Source of the DNA: an uncultured Bacillota bacterium
GTDB taxonomy: Bacteria > Bacillota > Clostridia > Peptostreptococcales > Anaerovoracaceae
Assembly (NCBI GenBank): GCA_959606705.1
Contig: CAUHLX010000179.1
Location: 1 to 5,953 of the forward strand
Direction of reading: 5' to 3'
Length of the DNA stretch: 5,953 bases
The position numbers were made by a program, and so were the translations under genes. Under the pieces are notes generated by a model that was given only the letters and a program-made list of their open reading frames with translations, was not told where the DNA came from and made no database searches. Within the stretch, counting starts at the first letter, position 1. Each line of letters begins with the position of its first letter. Positions 1-4,501 of this stretch are shown here, in pieces.

Positions 1-12
1 TAAGATATAGAG

Positions 13-44
13 ATCATATCAGAAATGCGGTTCTCTGACCACAA
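13..44 (-). promoter_or_regulatory. Weak candidate leftward promoter at window edge
   Basis: The minus strand shows an extended -10-like TGATATGAT (13-21), with a poor -35-like TTGTGG (39-44) whose spacing to TATGAT is 20 nt. It would drive a gene to the left of the window. The match is weak and could be chance in A/T-rich sequence. Confidence 0.15.
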
Positions 45-88
45 AATGGCGAAAAACCGCAGGACTTTTTTAAATATTTAAACAATTG

Positions 89-139
89 AAAAATGATTCT
101 GATTTCAGGGTTAAAATCGGCCTCTTCAAGCCAGAATCA
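89..139 (-). terminator. Possible intrinsic terminator of the hydrogenase-like operon
   Basis: Read on the minus strand, TGATTCTG (132-139) pairs perfectly with CAGAATCA (94-101) and is followed directly by TTTTT (89-93). The stem is 8 bp and A/T-rich and the loop is 30 nt, although a GGC/GCC pair inside the loop could shorten it. The site lies about 100 nt past the PHP stop and is correctly oriented for the operon. It is weaker than a classical terminator. Confidence 0.4.
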
Positions 140-166
140 CCGGTCTGACCATTTCATTCGCTTATT

Positions 167-234
167 CTCCGACACCCTCCGAGTTCCTCCGACTTTCTCC
201 GAGCGCTCCGAGTTCCTCCGTACACTCCGACACC
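167..234. repeat. Seven-unit 10-bp degenerate tandem repeat
   Basis: Plus-strand units begin with CTCCGA or CTCCGT and have lengths 10, 10, 10, 9, 10, 9 and 10 bp. Units 1 and 7 are identical (CTCCGACACC), and units 2 and 5 are identical (CTCCGAGTTC). The array ends 6 nt before the end of the PHP gene (stop complement at 241), so on the transcribed strand it forms a G-rich 3' untranslated segment of TCGGAG repeats. A period of 10 with 9-bp slips is not a protein-coding repeat. No function is known. Confidence 0.75.
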
Positions 235-240
235 GTTCGG

Positions 241-966
241 CTACCGGTCTCCCCGCAGATAGCGGATCACCGCTTCCGCGCTCCGCTCTCCGACGGCCAG
301 GACCGAACCCGCTTCGGCAATATCCCAGAGATAGTGAGCGTCCGAGGAAGAAATCATCCGATAATCGGACAGCAGCTCCTCGTTTCGTTCCACAAACCCA
401 TTCTCCACACCTCGGGCCGAAACCTCTACCGTGGCGATGGGCAGCTCCGCCGGCAGAAATCCCAAATTGGACAGCACGCTGTAGGATTCCTTATCGATAT
501 GGGCCGGAATAAACGCCCCGCCATGCCGGTCCACCCGCCGGAACAGTTCTTCAAAAGAGAGCTGCGAAGCCGCCACCAGCAGTCTGCTTTCCTCTCCCGT
601 CACCCGGTCGCCGTCGTCCATGATGATCTGTTCTCCGTAAATTTCCTTCTTATTCTCGATCCGCGGAAAACAGTGGGCGATCTCCCGCCAAAACTCATTC
701 AGCCGTTCTTCCTCCGCGAACAGGCAGATGACGTGGACCTCCTCCGCCGTCTCAATCTCCGCTCCGTAGAGAGCCAGCAGGGACGCCGAAGCCCGGGCGC
801 AGGAAACCACCGCCACGCTGTTTGCTATGGCGTTGTGGTCCGTTACCGCGATCACATCCAGCCCTTTCAGACGCGCCATGTTCACGATATTGTTGGGTGT
901 CATGTCCGGATCGCCGCAAGGTGACAGGCAGGAATGGATGTGCAGGTCGTAATATAGGCGCTTCAT
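241..966 (-). CDS. PHP-domain metal-dependent phosphoesterase-like protein
   Basis: A 241-residue protein of the PHP (polymerase and histidinol phosphatase) superfamily. These are TIM-barrel-like enzymes with a di- or trinuclear metal site that hydrolyse phosphoesters. Visible metal-ligand motifs are D7-L-H9-I-H11 near the N-terminus, T42-D43-H44, E70-I-E72, P154-A-H156 and S208-D209-A-H211, so the active site looks complete. There is no signal peptide or membrane segment, and it should be cytoplasmic. The ATG at 966 is preceded by AGGGAGG (974-980) with 7 nt spacing, which fixes the start. It is the last gene of the hydrogenase-like operon, separated from the second DRTGG gene by 110 nt. PHP proteins recur in clostridial [FeFe]-hydrogenase clusters (family knowledge), but their substrate there is unknown. 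A nucleotide or cofactor phosphoesterase role would be a guess. Confidence 0.93.
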   Translation of the reverse strand: MKRLYYDLHIHSCLSPCGDPDMTPNNIVNMARLKGLDVIAVTDHNAIANSVAVVSCARASASLLALYGAEIETAEEVHVICLFAEEERLNEFWREIAHCFPRIENKKEIYGEQIIMDDGDRVTGEESRLLVAASQLSFEELFRRVDRHGGAFIPAHIDKESYSVLSNLGFLPAELPIATVEVSARGVENGFVERNEELLSDYRMISSSDAHYLWDIAEAGSVLAVGERSAEAVIRYLRGDR

Positions 967-1076
967 GTGACCGCCTCCCTGTTCGTTCGTGTTAAAATGC
1001 CGTTATTTCGTGCCGCTAAGCAGAGACGTTAAGCCGGGAATGCTGGCAATCGTCCGCGTTTGCCGAAGCCCGCCCC

Positions 1077-1409
1077 TCACGGCCGCTCCAACAGCGGTTG
1101 AATCTCCTGTGCCAGTTCAAAGGCGCTTTTCTCACTGGCAAAGACCGTGATCTCCTGTTCCCGCGCCCGGCCGGCGATCTTATCGTCCAAGCGGATTCCC
1201 TCCGGCAGAACCACGCAGGCCGCCTCCGCGAATTCCGCCACCGCCAGCATGTTTACGGAGGTCTGCACGGTAATCCACAGATTTCCTTCCCCGTAGGAGG
1301 TCATGACGCGGCTGAGCATGTCTCCGATGTAACAGCCCCTTACCTCCCGCATTCCGTCCCCGGTCAGTGTTTTCCAGCCCAGGGCTTCCGCCATTTCACG
1401 CGCCCTCAT
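1077..1409 (-). CDS. DRTGG-domain protein (second copy in operon)
   Basis: A 110-residue single-domain protein of the DRTGG type, a small regulatory domain named after a motif and also found beside CBS or phosphotransacetylase domains. Features seen are an N-terminal helix with L10-G-W-K-T-L-T-G-D, the core G25-C-Y-I-G-D-M-L-S-R (25-34) and a hydrophobic strand W45-I-T-V-Q-T before N53-M-L-A-V-A. There is no kinase or transferase domain attached. Its ATG overlaps the TGA of the hydrogenase-like gene by 4 nt (ATGA), a typical translational-coupling arrangement, and AAAGGG lies at 1417-1422 with 7 nt spacing. It shares fold and size with the first DRTGG protein of the operon but little obvious sequence. 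Its ligand is unknown. Co-occurrence with sensory-type hydrogenases suggests a role in signalling, which is inference. Confidence 0.88.
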   Translation of the reverse strand: MRAREMAEALGWKTLTGDGMREVRGCYIGDMLSRVMTSYGEGNLWITVQTSVNMLAVAEFAEAACVVLPEGIRLDDKIAGRAREQEITVFASEKSAFELAQEIQPLLERP

Positions 1410-2845
1410 TCCGTTTCCCTTTCTCTTCCGTTCCCCGGTCTTCCTACCTCAGCCAACGATTCGGCAGTTCCGGAATCCGCGGATGCTCCGGAGTCGCTCT
1501 GATCCTCAGGCGGCTCCGGGTCCATGCGATCATCGTGGAAGGTGGGGACCACGTATTTCTGGATCTCGGCCATTTCCTCAAACAGAGGCTGCATCTTTTC
1601 GCGGAGCTTGAACACGCAGTCCCCTTCCTGTGCGTGGCCCAACACGATATCCTCCGCCAGCGCCCGGCAGGAGGGCGATCCGCAGGACCCGCAGTCCAGG
1701 CCCGGAAGCGTCTCCGTGAGGCGCTTGATCTCCGCCATCTTGCGCATGGCCTCCGACCGATCCTCATCCAGCCGCAGGATGGGTTCGTATTTCAGCGGCT
1801 TTTCCCACAGCAGTTCGTCCGCTTCCACCAGCCGGGGGTCCACTTCGTTGAAGTCCCTCTCGTCGCCATCCCCGGAGGACAGGCGCGCGATTCGGGTCCG
1901 CGCCACGAAGGGATTTTCCACCGTCAGGCAGCCGCCCACGCAGCCACCGGGACAGGCGTTCAGCTCTACGAATTTGACGTGCTGCAGCTTGGCAGTCTCC
2001 ACCTCGTCCAGCACCTTCAGCACATTTTGAATTCCGTCCACATAGATGAACAGCTCCTCGCCGGTGGCTTTCCCTTCTCCGCCGGAAAAGGCCCAGCCCC
2101 GGCCGCGAAATCCGGAACGAGACAGCTTCGGCGGGTTTTCGATCTTCTCCACCACCGCAATCAGCTTTCCGTAGATTTCCTTCATGGACAGCACTCCGTC
2201 CAGGACCGGTCGGTCCGAGGACAGCGGGCGTTTGGCGGCGGAGACCTTCGCCGGACAGGGGGAAATGAAGAACACCCCGATCTCCTCCGGCGTCAGTCCC
2301 GTCTTTTGGACCGCTTCCCTGCGGGCCGCCACAGCGGCCAGCTCCACAGGGGCGATCACCTTTTCCACATTGTCCACCAGCTCCGGGAATCGAATGCTGA
2401 TCAGCTTTACAATCGCCGGACAGGCGGAGCTGATCAGCGGGTCCCGCAGTTTTTTCTTCATCTCCGGCAGAATGCTCTTCGTGTGATCCGCAATGGTCTG
2501 AGCGGCCAAGGCCACCTCGTAAACATCGTCGAATCCGATCTCCAGCAGCGCCGCTAAAATGGTGTCCACATCCTTTACCATCTTGAACTGTCCGTACAAG
2601 GTGGGCGCTGGCAGCGCAACCTTATATTTAAAATCGTCCAGCATGGACAGCGGGTCATAAATCGCCTTCTTCGCGTGATGGGGGCAGACGCGGATACACT
2701 CGCCGCAGTCGATGCAGCGGTCCGTAATGATCTGCGCCTTTCCGTTGCGCACGCGAATGGCCTCCGTGGGACACCGCTTGATGCAATGGATACAGCCTCT
2801 GCATTTCTCTTCGTCCAGCCTTACGGAATGTGTGATATTACTCAT
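1406..2845 (-). CDS. [FeFe]-hydrogenase-like protein, putative sensory type
   Basis: A 479-residue iron-sulfur protein. Domains in order: a 2[4Fe-4S] ferredoxin domain (C15, C18, C21, C25 and C44, C47, C50, C54); the hydrogenase large-subunit domain (about 75-350); and a C-terminal [4Fe-4S] domain with spacing C-x2-C-x4-C-x16-C (C385, C388, C393, C410); then an acidic, probably disordered tail (about 438-479). The H-cluster cysteines are present: C142 (SSACP), C197 (SPCPAK), C298 and C302 (NACPGGC). Catalytic second-sphere residues of true hydrogenases are changed: A141 replaces the proton-relay Cys, S195 and N296 replace the Met residues, and A203 replaces the relay Glu; Lys200 is kept. This matches the sensory-type groups rather than H2-producing group A. 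No PAS domain is present, unlike HydS of Thermotoga. The start at 2845 has AAAGGAG (2854-2860) with 8 nt spacing. Maturation would need HydEFG, which are not in the window. Confidence 0.93.
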   Translation of the reverse strand: MSNITHSVRLDEEKCRGCIHCIKRCPTEAIRVRNGKAQIITDRCIDCGECIRVCPHHAKKAIYDPLSMLDDFKYKVALPAPTLYGQFKMVKDVDTILAALLEIGFDDVYEVALAAQTIADHTKSILPEMKKKLRDPLISSACPAIVKLISIRFPELVDNVEKVIAPVELAAVAARREAVQKTGLTPEEIGVFFISPCPAKVSAAKRPLSSDRPVLDGVLSMKEIYGKLIAVVEKIENPPKLSRSGFRGRGWAFSGGEGKATGEELFIYVDGIQNVLKVLDEVETAKLQHVKFVELNACPGGCVGGCLTVENPFVARTRIARLSSGDGDERDFNEVDPRLVEADELLWEKPLKYEPILRLDEDRSEAMRKMAEIKRLTETLPGLDCGSCGSPSCRALAEDIVLGHAQEGDCVFKLREKMQPLFEEMAEIQKYVVPTFHDDRMDPEPPEDQSDSGASADSGTAESLAEVGRPGNGRERETE

Positions 2846-2858
2846 TTGATGATCTCCT

Positions 2859-3281
2859 TTATGCCAGGATGGTAATGGTCAAAGTCGTCCCCTTCCCTAC
2901 CTCCGTGTCAATCTTTAAATCGTCGCTGTACTTGCGAATGTTGGGCAGCCCCATTCCCGCGCCAAAGCCTAACGAGCGGATCTTCTCCGTAGCCGTGGAC
3001 CAGCCTTCCTTCATGGCCAGCTCCACGTCCGGAATCCCGGGACCGTGATCTTCCATGCGGATGCGGATGCGATCCTCGGTGATCTCCGCCTCCGCCACGC
3101 CGCCTCCCGCGTGGATCACCATGTTGATTTCCGCCTCATACATGGCGATGGTCACTCTGCGAATGGTATCGGATGGAAAGCCCAGCTGCTTCAATATTCT
3201 CTTCATGGACGCCGACGCTTCCCCCGCCGTGGTGAAATCGTCCGCGGAAACCTCATAAGTCTGTTTGATCGGCTCGGACAT
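2859..3281 (-). CDS. HATPase-domain ATP-binding regulator, anti-sigma-factor/RsbW-like
   Basis: A 140-residue single-domain GHKL ATPase related to the anti-sigma kinases RsbW and SpoIIAB. The N-box is E49-A-E51-I-N53 with H57-A-G-G-G, the G1 box is D78-H-G-P-G-I-P84, and the G2 lid is G105-F-G-A-G-M-G-L112, followed by G129-K-G-T-T. It therefore looks able to bind ATP. There is no dimerisation/phosphoacceptor domain, so it is not a complete histidine kinase. I chose the ATG at 3281 because GGGGAGG lies upstream at 3293-3299. An in-frame ATG at 3314 would add 11 residues but has no ribosome binding site and would overlap the previous gene. The start is 1 nt after the stop of the first DRTGG gene, and the stop is 13 nt before the hydrogenase-like gene. 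It is the most likely output or switch protein of the module (inference). No partner STAS or sigma gene is visible. Confidence 0.9.
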   Translation of the reverse strand: MSEPIKQTYEVSADDFTTAGEASASMKRILKQLGFPSDTIRRVTIAMYEAEINMVIHAGGGVAEAEITEDRIRIRMEDHGPGIPDVELAMKEGWSTATEKIRSLGFGAGMGLPNIRKYSDDLKIDTEVGKGTTLTITILA

Positions 3282-3282
3282 G

Positions 3283-3630
3283 TCAATACCCGCCTCCCCG
3301 CATTCCGGCCTCATAGAGCAGACCGCAGGCGGTAAACAGGGTACAGTCTGTCTTCATTATGATGATGCCCTTTTGATTCGCCAGCTCCACCACCTCCGGA
3401 AGCGGTGCCTTCCCCCGCACCATCACGATGCAGCGCATATCCATCATCTCCGCCGTCCGTACCGTCTGCGGATTGTTCAAACCCGTCAGCAGAAGACCCT
3501 GATCCTTCACATAAGCCAAAACGTGGCTCATCAAATCCGAACCGCAGGCGTTGATCACCTCCACATCCTCGTAGGGCAGATCGGTATGGATCGTCGCGTC
3601 GAGAATCTCCTTTACCCTTGCCAGCTTCAT
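3283..3630 (-). CDS. DRTGG-domain protein (first gene of operon)
   Basis: A 115-residue stand-alone DRTGG-type domain. It shows an N-terminal helix (VKEILDATI, 6-14), then a core with A28-C-G-S-D-L-M-S-H (28-36), the strand G45-L-L-L-T-G followed by N53-P-Q-T-V-R-T, and the strand R66-C-I-V-M-V-R-G-K. Later cysteines C96 and C102 lie in a TDCTLFTACG stretch. No transmembrane or catalytic domain is attached. The start is set at the ATG at 3630, where AGGAGG (3638-3643) sits 7 nt upstream; a TTG at 3654 in frame lies upstream of that site and is rejected. The last codons (MRGGGY) contain the ribosome binding site of the next gene, and the stop lies 1 nt before that gene's start, so the two are probably translationally coupled. 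Its function is unknown beyond association with this class of hydrogenase operon. Confidence 0.88.
   Translation of the reverse strand: MKLARVKEILDATIHTDLPYEDVEVINACGSDLMSHVLAYVKDQGLLLTGLNNPQTVRTAEMMDMRCIVMVRGKAPLPEVVELANQKGIIIMKTDCTLFTACGLLYEAGMRGGGY
3293..3299 (-). promoter_or_regulatory. Ribosome binding site deciding the HATPase start
   Basis: GGGGAGG on the minus strand, 11 nt before the ATG at 3281. It lies inside the last codons of the DRTGG gene and excludes the alternative upstream ATG at 3314, which has no such site. The spacing is a little long, so translation may rely partly on coupling to the preceding stop. Confidence 0.7.
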
Positions 3631-3637
3631 TCCTCGT

Positions 3638-3643
3638 CCTCCT
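3638..3643 (-). promoter_or_regulatory. Ribosome binding site of first operon gene
   Basis: AGGAGG on the minus strand, 7 nt before the ATG at 3630. It fixes the start of the first DRTGG gene, because a longer reading from the TTG at 3654 would place this site inside the coding sequence. Confidence 0.8.
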
Positions 3644-3679
3644 CGTTTGATCAAAAACTGAAATAGAGTTCAACCGTTT

Positions 3680-3706
3680 TTTGTGATAGGCCTATTTTAT
3701 CATAAA
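3680..3706 (-). promoter_or_regulatory. Candidate operon promoter with palindromic operator
   Basis: Upstream of the first operon gene the minus strand reads TATGAT (3699-3704) and overlapping TAAAAT (3694-3699), either of which could serve as a -10 box; no convincing -35 box is seen. The same stretch holds an imperfect inverted repeat, TTTGTGATA (3680-3688) against TATCATAAA (3698-3706), matching at 8 of 9 positions with a 9-nt spacer. A perfect 10-bp palindrome, ATAGGCCTAT (3686-3695), lies at its inner edge. A binding site overlapping the core promoter would fit a redox-regulated operon, but the regulator is unknown. Confidence 0.35.
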
Positions 3707-3794
3707 TTCGCATAGGGCGCAGGGAATTTTCAGAAAAATCAAATGAGACGTTTGCCGAACCGATCACGCCGTAATCATCCGATCCGCATTCCGA

Positions 3795-3850
3795 AAACAC
3801 CGGCCCCCCAGAGTCAGACTTAAAGCTCTGACAATTGGAAGCCGGTGTTT
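3795..3850. repeat. Nested inverted repeat / long hairpin
   Basis: A perfect 10-bp outer stem, AAACACCGGC (3795-3804) against GCCGGTGTTT (3841-3850), encloses an inner 6-bp stem, GTCAGA (3813-3818) against TCTGAC (3827-3832). A short A-run precedes it and GTTTGATTT follows on the plus strand, so it could act as a weak bidirectional terminator. It lies between divergent transcription units, so it does not obviously end any visible gene. It might equally be the end of a degenerate mobile element. Confidence 0.6.
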
Positions 3851-3898
3851 GATTTGGGAACCGATCTCACGGCAAATGACATGCGTTTTCCAATGTGC

Positions 3899-4059
3899 TT
3901 CGACCTTTTTTTGAAAAAACCGCAATTGGGTCGAAATAAATGTAAAATTTTGGTCGATAATCCAGCAAAACAATGATTTTGGGGGCCATTTTTCATTTTA
4001 TTCGACTTTATTTTGATGAAATTGCAAACTAGGTCGAAAACAGGCTCTCCTTTTCGACC
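3899..4059. repeat. Cluster of six TTCGACC/GGTCGAA motifs
   Basis: Copies lie at 3899-3905 (TTCGACC), 3929-3935 (GGTCGAA), 3952-3958 (GGTCGAT), 4001-4007 (TTCGACT), 4032-4038 (GGTCGAA) and 4053-4059 (TTCGACC). The first two form a 7-bp inverted repeat around a T-run and an A-run. The last two extend to a perfect 9-bp stem, GGTCGAAAA (4032-4040) with TTTTCGACC (4051-4059) and a 10-nt loop. Confidence 0.65.
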
Positions 4060-4125
4060 CGTTGACGTCATTCTTATAAAACGGCCGAGCAAGCGAAGTC
4101 TCTTCCGTCCTTCCTCGATACGCAG

Positions 4126-4323
4126 ATGAAAGGAGGCCTCCGAGGCAATCGTAAACGGGGTAATTGGTTCGAAGAGGAAGACTTTAAGCTCCTGCTTTCG
4201 GAAAACGGTCAGACCCCGGAGACAGTCATGGGGAACGTCAAAAAGGTCTTGGAAACCGGAAAGGTGATCGCCCTTTCCGTGACGGATGTGGCATGCTCCC
4301 TCCGAAAGAAACAGAAAAAATAA
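4126..4323 (+). CDS. Unrecognised 65-residue reading frame, possibly a gene remnant
   Basis: A 65-codon frame ending at TAA 4321-4323. Its composition is protein-like: charged, with an amphipathic segment F16-EEEDFKLLL, a PETVMGNVKKVLETGK helix-like stretch, a hydrophobic VIALSVTDVA strand and a basic end, RKKQKK. Many codons end in G or C like the hydrogenase operon. I do not recognise a family. No ribosome binding site precedes the ATG (an AAAGGAGG lies just after it, with no start at useful distance). The frame stays open 5' of the ATG to a stop at 4063-4065, with residues such as KTAEQAKSLF, so it may be the 3' end of a larger decayed gene whose 5' part is lost. The opposite-strand frame (4374-3820) looks less protein-like. 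Confidence 0.3.
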   Translation: MKGGLRGNRKRGNWFEEEDFKLLLSENGQTPETVMGNVKKVLETGKVIALSVTDVACSLRKKQKK

Positions 4324-4338
4324 GAAGTAAAACGGTTC

Positions 4339-4368
4339 TTGACTTTTTAAAGAAAAATATGATATTAT
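4339..4368 (+). promoter_or_regulatory. Sigma-A-like promoter before the MATE gene
   Basis: TTGACT (4339-4344) as the -35 box and TATTAT (4363-4368) as the -10 box with an 18-nt spacer in A/T-rich sequence. Transcription would start near 4375. This is the best promoter match in the window and the only good one upstream of the transporter gene. Confidence 0.7.
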
Positions 4369-4386
4369 AACCAAGTTGGACAGCTA

Positions 4387-4427
4387 AGTGCGTAGAATTC
4401 CGAACGGATTCTACGCACTATTTTTTT
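4387..4427 (+). terminator. Strong intrinsic terminator in the MATE leader (attenuator-like)
   Basis: A perfect 12-bp stem, AGTGCGTAGAAT (4387-4398) with ATTCTACGCACT (4408-4419), continues past a one-base bulge (4399) by two C-G pairs to a GAAC loop (4402-4405). It is followed by A and seven T (4421-4427). It is oriented for plus-strand transcription. It starts only about 12 nt after the predicted transcription start and lies 75 nt before the transporter start codon. It could end a very short transcript, act as a conditional attenuator, or end a transcript coming from 4126-4323. Confidence 0.88.
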
Positions 4428-4501
4428 GTTCATCGCAGTTTTTAGGCAGCTTTTCTCCGATAAAGACTCCAAATCATACATTCCGTATTAGGAGGAGAAT
4501 C

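Larger units (their letters stand above)
3661..4125. other. Gene-free A/T-rich spacer with multiple hairpins
   Basis: No reading frame here has a convincing start, ribosome binding site or recognisable protein. Short minus-strand frames exist (for example 3764-3973, and the end of 3820-4374) but they look like translated noncoding DNA. What the stretch does hold is the operon promoter area at its left end, a nested hairpin at 3795-3850 and six copies of a TTCGACC/GGTCGAA motif between 3899 and 4059 forming two more hairpins. It could be a decayed mobile element or a structured noncoding locus; I cannot decide which. Confidence 0.6.

Noticed and set aside
27..76. Plus-strand terminator GCGGTT...AACCGC followed by a T-run
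   Set aside because: The stem is only 6 bp with a 22-nt loop, and the T-run begins 5 nt after the stem; no plus-strand gene is seen to its left, so support is too weak.
167..234. CRISPR array
   Set aside because: Units are only 10 bp and contiguous, with no spacers of 25-40 bp and no cas genes nearby.
334..924. Plus-strand reading frame of 196 codons
   Set aside because: It is antisense to the PHP gene, which has a complete metal-binding motif set and a good ribosome binding site; this frame has neither.
1367..2557. Long 396-codon plus-strand reading frame
   Set aside because: It lies entirely opposite the second DRTGG and hydrogenase-like genes, which have recognisable cysteine motifs. 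Its translation is rich in H, Q, R and L with no domain, as expected from the antisense of a GC-rich gene.
3680..3706. Rex or CRP/FNR operator
   Set aside because: The half-site resembles TTGTGA, but the arms are separated by 9 nt and span 27 bp in total, which does not fit the roughly 18-bp Rex site or the 6-nt-spaced CRP/FNR site.
3795..4059. Complete insertion sequence
   Set aside because: Inverted repeats are present, but there is no transposase frame and no target-site duplication that I can identify.
3820..4374. Minus-strand reading frame of 184 codons across the spacer
   Set aside because: It starts inside the MATE promoter, has no ribosome binding site, spans several hairpins and is antisense to the more protein-like 4126-4323 frame. 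No family is recognisable.
4375..4501. Riboswitch or T-box leader before the MATE gene
   Set aside because: Only about 12 nt separate the predicted transcription start from the terminator stem, and no T-box, SAM, guanidine or other aptamer core is visible.
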